Source: Gemmatimonas aurantiaca T-27
Lineage (GTDB): Bacteria; Gemmatimonadota; Gemmatimonadetes; Gemmatimonadales; Gemmatimonadaceae
NCBI RefSeq assembly: GCF_000010305.1
Contig: NC_012489.1
Location: forward strand, 2,425,646-2,489,645
Direction of reading: 5' to 3'
DNA length: 64,000 nt
The translations under genes and the position numbers were made by a program. The notes beneath the pieces are model-generated. The model had not been told where the DNA came from. It worked only from the letters and a program-made list of their open reading frames with translations, and did no database searches. Each line of letters begins with the position of its first letter. Position 1 is the stretch's first letter. Shown here in pieces: positions 16,517 through 24,676 of the stretch.

Positions 16517-16951
16517 TCAAGGTCGCGCATTGCAGTGGGTCCAGGCCTGCTGATAGCGCTCCCGCGCACTGTCCGGGAGTGCCGCCTCCACCAGTATGTC
16601 ACTCAACGTACCGGCATATCCGGCGCGCGGTCCGGCCGTGTCGCCATCGGCACGCAGATAGTACTCCCCGCACACATACACGACACCACCGACCTCGCGG
16701 CGCTTGTTTGACCGATAGATGAGCGGCCGGCCGTTGTTCACCTGGGATTCCACGACGCCGCGCACCACATCTTGCTCCACGCGCTCTGCCCAGTGTTCGT
16801 CGTGAGGCCATCCGGGAGCACCGAGGTACCACCATGCAGCTCCCGCAAGAATCAGCAGGGCACCCAGGGCCTTGATCGCGATACCCAGTCGAGAGCGAAC
16901 GGGAGAGGTCATGATGACAGTGTTGGTGGTGGTCAGCGCGATGGTGGTCAT
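16517..16951 (-). CDS. Small membrane-anchored hypothetical protein
   Basis: I do not recognise this protein. From the ATG at 16951 it has 144 residues (131 if the internal ATG at 16912 is used; neither has a clear ribosome-binding site). It has one hydrophobic segment (IAIKALGALLILAGAAWWYL) followed by a soluble domain with three cysteines (CGEYY and CNARP visible) and a helix-rich tail (SARERYQQAWTHC). A much longer reading to 17617 runs antisense to the Ig-repeat gene and is discarded. It converges on the flavin operon with a 25-bp gap, and is divergent from the Ig-repeat lipoprotein. Confidence 0.55.
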   Translation of the reverse strand: MTTIALTTTNTVIMTSPVRSRLGIAIKALGALLILAGAAWWYLGAPGWPHDEHWAERVEQDVVRGVVESQVNNGRPLIYRSNKRREVGGVVYVCGEYYLRADGDTAGPRAGYAGTLSDILVEAALPDSARERYQQAWTHCNARP

Positions 16952-17018
16952 CAGGACACGCGCAACACGCCCACTTTCCCCCTCATGCACACACCGTGAC
17001 ACCCTTGTCCCGGCCTGT

Positions 17019-17039
17019 GTTGGTCCTGTGTCGACCAAC
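17019..17039. promoter_or_regulatory. Inverted repeat in a divergent intergenic region
   Basis: Seven-base arms GTTGGTC and GACCAAC are separated by 7 nt. The site lies between the divergent small membrane protein and the Ig-repeat gene, where a shared operator would be expected. No flanking -35/-10 pair is convincing, so it is a candidate only. Confidence 0.3.
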
Positions 17040-17113
17040 CACTGCAGAAGCACAGCATGCTGGCCCGATACTTGGTACCGGATGATGTGGCGCCCCGTGC
17101 GCGACCGGCATGA

Positions 17114-18826
17114 ATGGTGACTGTCTTCGGAGATCGGATGCGAAGGGCTCGGATGTATGGGCGGTACCTCGCCGGCTGCCTGGCGATGACAATGATGGCG
17201 GCATGTGCCGCAGAACATCCGTCCACCGTTGAACCGGACTTGCCGGTCACACCTGCAGCATCCGTAGCGAGCGCGCTGCCCACCTCCGGCAGCGTCGCGT
17301 CGGCGTTCGGCTCGGTGGGTATCCTGCGCCTCGAAGCGAGCACCGATACCCTCATTGACGGGGTCCTCGGCGGTCAGGCGGCCATCAAGGTCGTCGTATC
17401 GGATACGGCCGGACGGCTGATCCACAATGCCGTCGTGAGCTTTCAGCCTGCGGCGGGGCACGGCGCCATGACACGCGCCACGGTGAACTCCACGCTGCGC
17501 GGCGAAGCAGCGAACATCTGGCGCTTCGGTCCGTCGGTGGGTGAACAGATCCTGCGTGTGTGGGTGCAGGGCGCTCCGGATACGCTCATTTTTACGGCCA
17601 CACTCCCCGGTCCCCACGATGTGAGCGCCGTGAGCGCCACCACGTTGAACGGCGCGTATGCCGGCAATGCCCTCGTGACCGTGCTCGTGACCGATTCGTC
17701 GGGCAGTCCGTTCCAGTCAGCCAGTGTGACCTTTGCCCCCGATTCCGACGCCGGCACGGTGAGCTATCCCGTGGTGCGCACGAACAACCGCGGCGAAGCC
17801 AAAGTGACGTGGAGCTTCGGTACGGCCAGCGCCGGCACGCAACGCCTGCGGGTGCGTGTGGACGGGCTCACCGACACCCTCGTATTCACGGCCACCGTGG
17901 ACGGTCCTCCAGTGGCCGTGGCATTGCAGACGGTCACCGACAGTTCACTCACCGGCATCACCGGCAGCAGTCGTACGCTGAGTGTGTTGGTGCGCGATCA
18001 GCGTGGACAGCCCATGCCTCGCGCCGCGGTGACATTCCGCGCGCTCGACAACAGTGGCAGTGTGTTGCCCTCGCCCGCGGTATCAGGCAAGACAGGTGTT
18101 GCCAATGCCACGTGGACCTTTGGACGTCAGGCCGGCACGCAGACCGTGCTCGTGACGGCGCAGGGAGTCGACGACACACTGCGTTTCGTGGCCACGGTGA
18201 AGGCACCGCCGACCGCCACAGAGATCGTGGCGGTCAGCGACACCGTGATATCCGGGCGCAGCGGGGAAAGCGCCGTGCTGCAGGTCCGGGTGCTCGACGC
18301 CGATGGTGATCCATTTCCCAACGCGGCGGTGAAGTTCAAAGCCATCACAGGTCGCGGCAGCATGCAGATCAGTGTGGTCAAGTCGGGCCGAGATGGTATC
18401 GCTCGAGGTACCTGGGCGTATGGTGGTGTGCTTGGCGAGCAGGAAGCCACCGCAGAACTCGTGGGAGTTGCCGGCACCACACAGACGTTCGTGAGCACCG
18501 TGACCGTTGGCGCGCCCAAGGTCGTGGTGGCGGCCAGCGCCACCACAGGCCGAGCCGATGTTGGTGATACGCTCAGCACGGAACCCGCCGTGAAGGTCAC
18601 CGACAACTACGGCAATCCGGTGGAAGGGGTGACCGTGATCTTTCGGGTGACCGCCGGTGGCGGCGCCATCGAATCCACCAGCGTGCTCACCGACGAAAAC
18701 GGGATCGCATCGGGTGGTGCATGGGTGATGGGTCAGACGCCCGGTATCAATCGCCTCACGGCCACGGTGCAAGCACCGATCGCGCGTGGCAATCCGGTGC
18801 AGTTTTCCGCCAACGGGATGCCGTGA
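17114..18826 (+). CDS. Lipoprotein with tandem Big-1/invasin-like Ig domains
   Basis: The 570-residue product has a lipoprotein-type signal ending in MMAACAAE (Cys near 32) and about five tandem domains of roughly 95-100 residues. Each repeats the same phrases: V..D..G.P...A.V.F......G, then G.A...W.FG...G.Q.L.V...G..DTL.F.ATV. This is the bacterial Ig-like Big-1 pattern of invasins and other surface adhesins. The repeats differ enough to be old. It is probably a surface or periplasmic spacer or adhesin; no catalytic domain follows. The GTG start is the longest option, and an ATG inside the first 15 residues could replace it. A related protein with two such domains is at 43109-43903. Confidence 0.75.
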   Translation: MVTVFGDRMRRARMYGRYLAGCLAMTMMAACAAEHPSTVEPDLPVTPAASVASALPTSGSVASAFGSVGILRLEASTDTLIDGVLGGQAAIKVVVSDTAGRLIHNAVVSFQPAAGHGAMTRATVNSTLRGEAANIWRFGPSVGEQILRVWVQGAPDTLIFTATLPGPHDVSAVSATTLNGAYAGNALVTVLVTDSSGSPFQSASVTFAPDSDAGTVSYPVVRTNNRGEAKVTWSFGTASAGTQRLRVRVDGLTDTLVFTATVDGPPVAVALQTVTDSSLTGITGSSRTLSVLVRDQRGQPMPRAAVTFRALDNSGSVLPSPAVSGKTGVANATWTFGRQAGTQTVLVTAQGVDDTLRFVATVKAPPTATEIVAVSDTVISGRSGESAVLQVRVLDADGDPFPNAAVKFKAITGRGSMQISVVKSGRDGIARGTWAYGGVLGEQEATAELVGVAGTTQTFVSTVTVGAPKVVVAASATTGRADVGDTLSTEPAVKVTDNYGNPVEGVTVIFRVTAGGGAIESTSVLTDENGIASGGAWVMGQTPGINRLTATVQAPIARGNPVQFSANGMP

Positions 18827-18925
18827 TCACGGCAGTGACCGCCACGGTGACCTGATCGCGCGACCAGAGGTTGTTACAGGACGATCATGTGATGTCCTGA
18901 CGATTCTCTGAACAGTGGAGCATTC

Positions 18926-19414
18926 ATGCGCAGCGCTTCCCACGCAATCATTGCTCTGACTGGTATGTTGGTGGCCTGCGGGGATGGGGGAACGGCACCA
19001 GAGGTTTCCTCTCCGCTTGCGCTGTCGATTGTCACCGCGACGCGCATCTCCATCAGCGACTCGGCGGTCCTGACCATGTCGTTGAAGAACAGTTCGGCAT
19101 CGGCATACGCTGCGCGAATCCCGGGTAGTCTGGAATGGCCGCATTTCAGAGTATTGGTGCGCAATGAAACGGGCGACACGCTCTGGTTTCATCCCGGCGG
19201 TGTGCTGCCACTGCTCTCCGACAAGACATTTGCGCCGCAGGAGAGCGTGCAAATGACCTTGGTGTGGCCGCTGAAGAATCGGACTGGCGCTCCGGTGGAT
19301 GCGGGCACGTATCGTGTGAGCGCGACGATCGAGACATTCGAATCCGACCTCGAACGACCGGTGGTGGTTCGCTCCGACGAAATCCGGATCGTGGTGGCGA
19401 ACAACCTCCGATAG
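18926..19414 (+). CDS. BsuPI-like lipoprotein
   Basis: The 162-residue product has a short lipoprotein signal ending TGMLVACGD (Cys ~18) and one beta-sandwich-like domain. The run FRVLVRNETGDTLWFHPGG, then LAPQES-like FAPQESVQMTLVWPL and AGTYRVSATIE resembles the BsuPI (intracellular proteinase inhibitor) fold, which occurs in many exported bacterial proteins of unknown role. The assignment is by pattern only. It follows the Ig-repeat gene by about 100 nt on the same strand and may be cotranscribed with it. No inhibitor activity should be assumed. Confidence 0.65.
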   Translation: MRSASHAIIALTGMLVACGDGGTAPEVSSPLALSIVTATRISISDSAVLTMSLKNSSASAYAARIPGSLEWPHFRVLVRNETGDTLWFHPGGVLPLLSDKTFAPQESVQMTLVWPLKNRTGAPVDAGTYRVSATIETFESDLERPVVVRSDEIRIVVANNLR

Positions 19415-19571
19415 CACGCCCGCCCGTCCCGACCGAGCGAACAACGCGAAAGGCGACAGAGGAACGAAGTCACAGAGAGCATTCCACTACATTGCTCTGA
19501 TCGGTCCGATACACGGTGACCGAGACGACAGGGTAAGTGGCATCTCCAAACTCCGTATCCGAGGCCGTCCG

Positions 19572-20891
19572 ATGGGCGCGATTGTGAACGAGGTCATTGT
19601 CATCCTGATTCTGCTGGTCCTGAATGGAGTGTTCTCCATGTCGGAGCTGGCGATCATGACCGCCAAGCGTTCACGACTGGAGTACCGGGCGGAAGAAGAT
19701 GGTGACGATGGTGCGCGGGCCGCGCTGGAGCTCGCCGCACAACCCACCGCGTTTTTGTCCACCGTGCAGGTGGGCATCACGCTGGTGGGTGTACTGGCCG
19801 GCGCCTTCGGTGGTGCGGGGATTTCCGCCGTATTGGCGGCGCAGCTCGCGACCATCGGATGGATGGCGCCCTATGCATCGACCCTGTCCTTCGCACTCGT
19901 CGTTGCGGCTATCACGTATCTCTCGCTGATCTTTGGCGAGTTGGTACCGAAGAACATCGCGCTGAGCAATCCGGAGCGCGTCGCATCTCTGGTCGCACGT
20001 CCGATGCGGGTGATCGCACGTGTGGGCGGACCCGTGGTCCGGTTTCTCACCAACTCCACGAATCTCATTCTGCGCATGTTGGGGTTGGGCACCGTCTCGG
20101 AGCCTGGTGTGACCGAGCAGGACATTCGCGCGCTGGTGGAACAGGGCGCCGAAACCGGCGTGGTGCAGTCGGCGGAACAGGAGATCGTCGAAAACACCTT
20201 CCGACTCGGCGATCGCACGGTCGAGTCGATCATGACACCGCGCCCCGATGTGCTCTGGGTGGATCTCGCCGATTCAGCAGACGCCGTGCGGGATCAGATT
20301 GCCGACGCGGCGCGTGAACGATTCCTGGTCTGCAATGGCGAAATCGACAATGTGATCGGTGTGGTCTTCGCCGAGGATCTGGTGCTCGAGGCGGTGAAGG
20401 GTGTCAGGATCGACGACGCCGATGCGATGCGGCGCCTTGCCCGGACGCCCATCTACGTGCCCACGATGATGCCTGTCTACGAGCTCCTGGCCACGTTCCG
20501 TTCCGCGCGCCTGCATTCTGCGGTGGTGCTCGACGAGTATGGTGGTGTGGCGGGCTTGGTGGCGCTCGATGACTTGTTGTCGGCGTTGGTGGGTGATGTG
20601 CCCAGTGCACCGGGCGACATCGCGCCGTTCGTGAAGCGACCCGATGCCTCGTGGGATATCGACGGAACCACGCCGCTCGATGAGATCGAAGCGCGACTCG
20701 ATCTCGAAGTGCCAGAACGGGAGCGCGCGGAGATTCTCACGCTTGGAGGTTGGGTGATGAACCGTCTCGGACGTCTACCGCGTGAAGGCGATGAGTTCCA
20801 GTGGGATGGGCGCCGTGTCAGCGTGCTGCGGATGAAGGGGCGGCGCGTAGACCGGGTGCTCATTGGGCCGTTGCCGAAGGTCAACCAATGA
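19572..20891 (+). CDS. CNNM/CorC-HlyC family transporter (hemolysin-related)
   Basis: Members of this family are magnesium or divalent-cation transporters or their regulators. The 439-residue product has the DUF21/CNNM membrane domain (about 1-190, with LNGVFSMSELAIM at the start and LIFGELVPKNIAL in the third span), a CBS pair (about 205-330; VESIMTPRPDVLWVD and HSAVVLDEYGGVAGLVALDD) and a CorC_HlyC C-terminal domain (about 345-435). All parts are present and in the usual order and length. The last base pairs overlap the ATG at 20888 upstream of the RCC1 gene, so that gene may be coupled to it. Confidence 0.9.
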   Translation: MGAIVNEVIVILILLVLNGVFSMSELAIMTAKRSRLEYRAEEDGDDGARAALELAAQPTAFLSTVQVGITLVGVLAGAFGGAGISAVLAAQLATIGWMAPYASTLSFALVVAAITYLSLIFGELVPKNIALSNPERVASLVARPMRVIARVGGPVVRFLTNSTNLILRMLGLGTVSEPGVTEQDIRALVEQGAETGVVQSAEQEIVENTFRLGDRTVESIMTPRPDVLWVDLADSADAVRDQIADAARERFLVCNGEIDNVIGVVFAEDLVLEAVKGVRIDDADAMRRLARTPIYVPTMMPVYELLATFRSARLHSAVVLDEYGGVAGLVALDDLLSALVGDVPSAPGDIAPFVKRPDASWDIDGTTPLDEIEARLDLEVPERERAEILTLGGWVMNRLGRLPREGDEFQWDGRRVSVLRMKGRRVDRVLIGPLPKVNQ

Positions 20892-20962
20892 AAGCGGACG
20901 CATGGCGGCCCGACACCGGAAAGCCGTGCGCCACAACGGGTGCTGGCGTGGTCAACACCTCG

Positions 20963-22168
20963 ATGCGGTTGAGCATTGTGATGGTGCTGGCGTTTTTGGT
21001 ACTCGCCTGTGGTGATGCGACCACTGAACCCCCACGTTCGGACGCGCCCCCGAAGAACAGCCTGGCTGCAACCGCAACGCAAACGTGCCTGATCGAGCTG
21101 GGCGGTGGAATCGTCTGCTGGGGTTGGGTGGGTAGTACGAGCGGGTCAGGCCTCGAAGAAACCCCGCCTCGTCGATTGATCTTCCCGGACGCGAATCTCC
21201 GGTTCTCCGATATCAGTGCTGGCGCCAGCAGCATGTGCGCGATTGCTGGCAGCCAAAAACTGTATTGCTGGGGATCGAACATTTACGGCGAACTGGGTGA
21301 TGGCACACGGACCCCACGATCAACGCCTGTGGCAGTGGCGTCCGAGGCACGGTTCACAGAGGTCGGCGTAGGCGTCTACAGTGTGTGTGGTCGCACCGTG
21401 GCCAACGAGCTGCATTGTTGGGGACGGAATGATCATGGACACATCGCGTCAGGTTCGGCACGGGAAGGCGAAGTGCAGTTGCTTCCTGCCAGGGTGAATA
21501 CGTCCTTGCAGTTCAGCGAGCTGTCGCCGGGTTGGATGTTCTGCGGGCTGGTGAACAATGGCGCCGTCTATTGCTGGGGTGCGATTTCGGGGTCATTCGA
21601 TCCGCTGGCGCATGTGGAGCCCGGCAGTTGTGCGGACTACTACGTCATGCGGTTTGTCGACGCGCCGTGTTCGACGCCTACACGAGTCAGAACCAACATG
21701 ACCTTCGCTTCACTTGGTCGTACCGTAGGTCCGACCAAGTGTGCTTTGGATCGAGAAGGTGCTGCCTATTGCTGGGGAGAAGGACGACTTGGGACGCTGG
21801 GAAATGGAACGGCCGGCGACGGCGTGCACGCCATAGACCCGGTGCCAGTGAGCGGGGGGCTCCGGTTTCGCCAAGTCCATTCGGGAGGAGCTCTCGTGTG
21901 CGGGCTTACCGAAGGCGGAGCGGCCTATTGCTGGGGCAACAACTACCGCGGACAACTTGGAAGCGGTCGCACCGATATCGCACTGAGCACGCTTCCCATT
22001 GCGGTGGCGGGCGGTCATCGGTTCGTGGAGATCACCGTAGGCAACGCCCATGGCTGTGGGCTCACCGAGGACCGCACGGTGTGGTGTTGGGGAGTTGGCA
22101 CCGAAGGCCAGTTGGGGCGCGCCGGCGCAGAGGGCGACGCGGCAACACCCGTACGAGTCGCCCGCTGA
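20963..22168 (+). CDS. RCC1-repeat lipoprotein, seven CX9C blades
   Basis: From the ATG at 20963 the 401-residue product has a lipoprotein signal ending LAFLVLACGD and a full RCC1 beta-propeller. The blade core C-x9-C-W-G appears exactly seven times (for example CAIAGSQKLYCWG, CALDREGAAYCWG, CGLTEDRTVWCWG), which would give one disulfide per blade. Such disulfide-stapled RCC1 proteins are common on the surface of Gemmatimonadota and Myxococcota; their ligands are unknown. An earlier in-frame ATG at 20888 overlaps the transporter stop, but would put about 25 non-signal residues before the signal peptide. It is followed by the tRNA-Pro terminator read from the other strand. Confidence 0.8.
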   Translation: MRLSIVMVLAFLVLACGDATTEPPRSDAPPKNSLAATATQTCLIELGGGIVCWGWVGSTSGSGLEETPPRRLIFPDANLRFSDISAGASSMCAIAGSQKLYCWGSNIYGELGDGTRTPRSTPVAVASEARFTEVGVGVYSVCGRTVANELHCWGRNDHGHIASGSAREGEVQLLPARVNTSLQFSELSPGWMFCGLVNNGAVYCWGAISGSFDPLAHVEPGSCADYYVMRFVDAPCSTPTRVRTNMTFASLGRTVGPTKCALDREGAAYCWGEGRLGTLGNGTAGDGVHAIDPVPVSGGLRFRQVHSGGALVCGLTEGGAAYCWGNNYRGQLGSGRTDIALSTLPIAVAGGHRFVEITVGNAHGCGLTEDRTVWCWGVGTEGQLGRAGAEGDAATPVRVAR

Positions 22169-22198
22169 GACTCCACCACATCAGGTTCCGAAACGACA

Positions 22199-22232
22199 AA
22201 AGCCAGCCAACGATAACTCGTTGACTGGCTTT
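22199..22232 (-). terminator. Terminator of tRNA-Pro (also serves the RCC1 gene)
   Basis: Two 15-nt arms (22199-22213 and 22218-22232) pair with a 4-nt loop. The only mismatch becomes a G-U pair in minus-strand RNA, followed by a short T-rich run. It lies 12 nt beyond the 3' end of tRNA-Pro and 31 nt past the RCC1 stop, so it can end both convergent transcripts. Confidence 0.8.
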
Positions 22233-22243
22233 CGTTTATACAG

Positions 22244-22317
22244 TCGGGACGGCGGGATTCGAACCCGCGACCCCCTGAACCCCATTCAGGTGCGCTACCG
22301 GGCTGCGCTACGTCCCG
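22244..22317 (-). tRNA. tRNA-Pro(GGG)
   Basis: The minus strand folds as a complete cloverleaf: 7-bp acceptor (CGGGACG/CGTCCCG), a 4-bp D stem, anticodon stem CCTGA/TCAGG with loop ATGGGGT giving anticodon GGG, and T arm GCGGGTTCGAATCCCGC. The discriminator base is A. The CCA end is not encoded. Confidence 0.95.
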
Positions 22318-22532
22318 TCAACTGCCCTGCCCGCTCCGTCTCCAGCCCGGCGCGAACAGACTGAAGAACGTAACCCGCTCCACACCCGCGGACCAGTCCC
22401 CAGGCCCATCCACACGCCGTCGCACGTCCCGAACACATCCCAACCGCATCCCAAGCACATCCCCAGCCCACCCCATCACACTTTCCCCACATTTCGTTTG
22501 ACTTCTACGGCCGGTCCCGCAGGTTTCATCTC

Positions 22533-23315
22533 ATGCCTACCCTGCTCGCACTGGCCCTGCTGGCTCTCGGGCTCCTCCCCGCTCCGACCGGTCCCTCCGC
22601 TGCCCCCGCTCGCAAGACGGTGGCCGTCCTCGCCTTCGACAACAACACGGGCAAGACGGACTACGACCATCTCGGGCAAGGCATGGCCGCCATGATGACC
22701 ACCGATCTGGCGGCCGTCGACGAGATCCAGCTACTCGAGCGGCAACGTCTCGCCGACGTGACCAAAGAAATCGACAACCAGCGCTCGCAGTACTTCGACT
22801 CCACCACCGCGGTGAAGGTCGGACGATTGGCCGGCGCGCAGTACATCATCGTCGGTTCACTCGCCGCGGTCGAACCGCAAGTGCGCATCGACACTCGCAT
22901 CGTGCGCGTGGAAACCGGCGCGATTGTGAAAACCGCCAAGGTGTCGGGCAAGCAGGAAGAATTTTTCGACCTGCAGAAGCGGCTCACCAAGCAGCTCGTG
23001 AAGGACCTCGACATCGCGCTCAGCCCCGAAGGCGAAGCCAAGCTGGATGCACGTCAGCAGGCCAATCGGGTGGACGACATGGACGCCATGGTGAAAGTGT
23101 CCAACGCCATGAGCATGGCCGATGCCGGCGACTACGGTGGCGCCACCTTCAAGATCGCCCCGGTAGTGGCCAAATATCCGAACAGCGCCTTCGTGAAAAT
23201 GACGTCCGACGAAATCAAGCAGCGGGCGTCGAAGAAGACCGAGCAGAAGGCCAAGGATGGGATCAACAAGGGCATCAACAAGTTGATCAAAAAGAAGTGG
23301 CCGGGCGGCAACTGA
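22533..23315 (+). CDS. CsgG/FlgO-like exported protein
   Basis: The 260-residue product has a signal peptide (about 1-25) and the CsgG/HfaB/FlgO-type domain (KTVAVLAFDNNTGKTDYDHLG, LLERQRLADV, and ARLAGAQYIIVGSL-like GRLAGAQYIIVGSLAAV). Such domains bind or assemble at the outer membrane. A Lys-rich tail (KDGINKGINKLIKKKWPGGN) ends it. There is no curli or flagellar gene nearby, so no system can be assigned; a TolB-like periplasmic role is an alternative. Upstream, TTGACT (22498-22503) and AGGTTT (22521-22526) are 17 nt apart and only 6 nt separate the latter from the ATG. AGGT may instead be a weak Shine-Dalgarno. Confidence 0.75.
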   Translation: MPTLLALALLALGLLPAPTGPSAAPARKTVAVLAFDNNTGKTDYDHLGQGMAAMMTTDLAAVDEIQLLERQRLADVTKEIDNQRSQYFDSTTAVKVGRLAGAQYIIVGSLAAVEPQVRIDTRIVRVETGAIVKTAKVSGKQEEFFDLQKRLTKQLVKDLDIALSPEGEAKLDARQQANRVDDMDAMVKVSNAMSMADAGDYGGATFKIAPVVAKYPNSAFVKMTSDEIKQRASKKTEQKAKDGINKGINKLIKKKWPGGN

Positions 23316-23337
23316 CCGGCCACGTCGTCACACGTGT

Positions 23338-24156
23338 TTACTTGAAGTCCCTGGCCGCCTCACGCACCTCGTCGTCGATGCGCGGATACTCGAGCGGCAG
23401 CGATTCCAGCGTCTCCACCAGCATGCGCGCCACGAGGTAGTTCCGCACCGACTTCCGATCGGATGGCACCACATACCACGGCGCCACATCGGATGTGCAG
23501 CGCGTCAATGCATCGCGGTACGCTTCCGTGTAGGCATCCCAACGCGCCCGGTCTTCGAGATCGTCCAGTCGGAACTTCCAGTTCTTCGTCGGATCGTCGA
23601 GCCGCTCCTGCAACTGCGCGCGCTGTTCATCGCGTGACACATGCAGGAAACACTTCCGGATGATCACCCGATTCTGTGCCAGCATCTGCTCGAACGCATT
23701 GATCTGATCGTATCGCGCCCGCCACACATCCTCCGGCGCCAGTCCTCGCACCCGCACGGCCAACACATCCTCGTAGTGCGACCGGTTGAACACCCCGATC
23801 ACGCCACGTGGTGGCACGACCTGATGCACCCGCCACAGGAAGTCGTGCCGTAGTTCGAGCGCCGTGGGCGGCCCGAATGCCGACACCTGCACGCCGGTGG
23901 GATTGAAGGCACCACACACCGTGCGGATCACGCCGTCCTTGCCTGACGCATCGCGCCCCTGAAACACGACCAGCAGCGCATAGCGCCCATCAGCATGGAA
24001 GAGGTCCTGCAACTCGTGCAGCCGTTCGAGCAGTTGTGCCGTCGCCGCTTCGAGCACCGCCTTGGCTGGCGCGTCCTTCACCTCCGCCGCCTTGCTCCCT
24101 AGCGACAATCGTGCGTCCGGGTCCACCGGTTCGAGACGCAATCCATCGAGCAACAT
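23338..24156 (-). CDS. Polyphosphate kinase 2 family protein
   Basis: PPK2 enzymes move phosphate between polyphosphate and nucleotides. The ATG at 24156 has GAAGG about 10 nt upstream and opens with the family start MLLDGLRL, giving 272 residues as in single-domain class I or III PPK2. Walker A is FQGRDASGKDG (about 65-75), the lid region contains WRVHQVVPPRG, and the Walker-B-like segment is GVFNRSHYEDV. The tail WYVVPSDRKSVRNYL is also typical. Whether it phosphorylates NDP, NMP or AMP cannot be told here. It is the last gene of a PNPOx/CDF/PPK2 operon, 31 nt after the PNPOx stop. Confidence 0.93.
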   Translation of the reverse strand: MLLDGLRLEPVDPDARLSLGSKAAEVKDAPAKAVLEAATAQLLERLHELQDLFHADGRYALLVVFQGRDASGKDGVIRTVCGAFNPTGVQVSAFGPPTALELRHDFLWRVHQVVPPRGVIGVFNRSHYEDVLAVRVRGLAPEDVWRARYDQINAFEQMLAQNRVIIRKCFLHVSRDEQRAQLQERLDDPTKNWKFRLDDLEDRARWDAYTEAYRDALTRCTSDVAPWYVVPSDRKSVRNYLVARMLVETLESLPLEYPRIDDEVREAARDFK

Positions 24157-24187
24157 CGCGGCACGACCTTCCTTGCGGCTCACGCGT

Positions 24188-24676
24188 TCATACTCCGGAT
24201 GCAGGGTCGGAAACAGGCACGGTATCGGCGCCATCATCGGTAGCGGCACGTCCCGTCATCTCGTGCGTAGGCAACCGAAAGAGAATGTCGCGAAGTGGGC
24301 TCGGGTCGTCGAGCGTCAACGCGGCGGGGGACAACGAACGCACGGCAGCGAGCCCGATCTCGTATCGCTCGCGATCCGGCGGTGTGCCATCCGGATCGAG
24401 CATCTCGATGCGGCCATGCACCACCACACTGCGCCAGCGGTACAACGCATCCACTTCGTCGACCTCGAACGCGACCCAGGGATGATGCGCCAGCACGTCC
24501 ACCTTGGCGCCCGAACCGGTACGTCCGTAGATCCACCCTTCGCGATAGACGTAGTGCACCGGCGCGATATCCACCCGATCACGGAACGTGTACGCCAATC
24601 GTCCGACATGATGAGCCGCGAGCAATGCCTCACACTCGGCCACGTTGAGGATATGAAACTGCGGATTGATGCTCAT
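24188..24676 (-). CDS. PNPOx-fold flavin/heme-binding protein
   Basis: The 162-residue product belongs to the pyridoxamine 5'-phosphate oxidase-like split-barrel proteins (NimA/heme-utilisation type), with HVGRLAYTFRDRVDIAPVHYVY (its middle) and VAFEVDEVDALYRWRSVVVHG as family phrases. These bind FMN, F420 or heme and usually reduce or bind small molecules; the exact role is not predictable. The ATG at 24676 has a good GGAGGG upstream and overlaps the stop of the CDF gene (ATGA), so the two are translationally coupled. A longer reading to 24811 runs antisense to the CDF end and is rejected. Confidence 0.85.
   Translation of the reverse strand: MSINPQFHILNVAECEALLAAHHVGRLAYTFRDRVDIAPVHYVYREGWIYGRTGSGAKVDVLAHHPWVAFEVDEVDALYRWRSVVVHGRIEMLDPDGTPPDRERYEIGLAAVRSLSPAALTLDDPSPLRDILFRLPTHEMTGRAATDDGADTVPVSDPASGV

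Noticed and set aside
16952-17617. 222-codon minus-strand extension of the small membrane protein
   Set aside because: It runs antisense to the Ig-repeat gene, has Arg/His-rich sequence and no signal; the compact start at 16951 is preferred.
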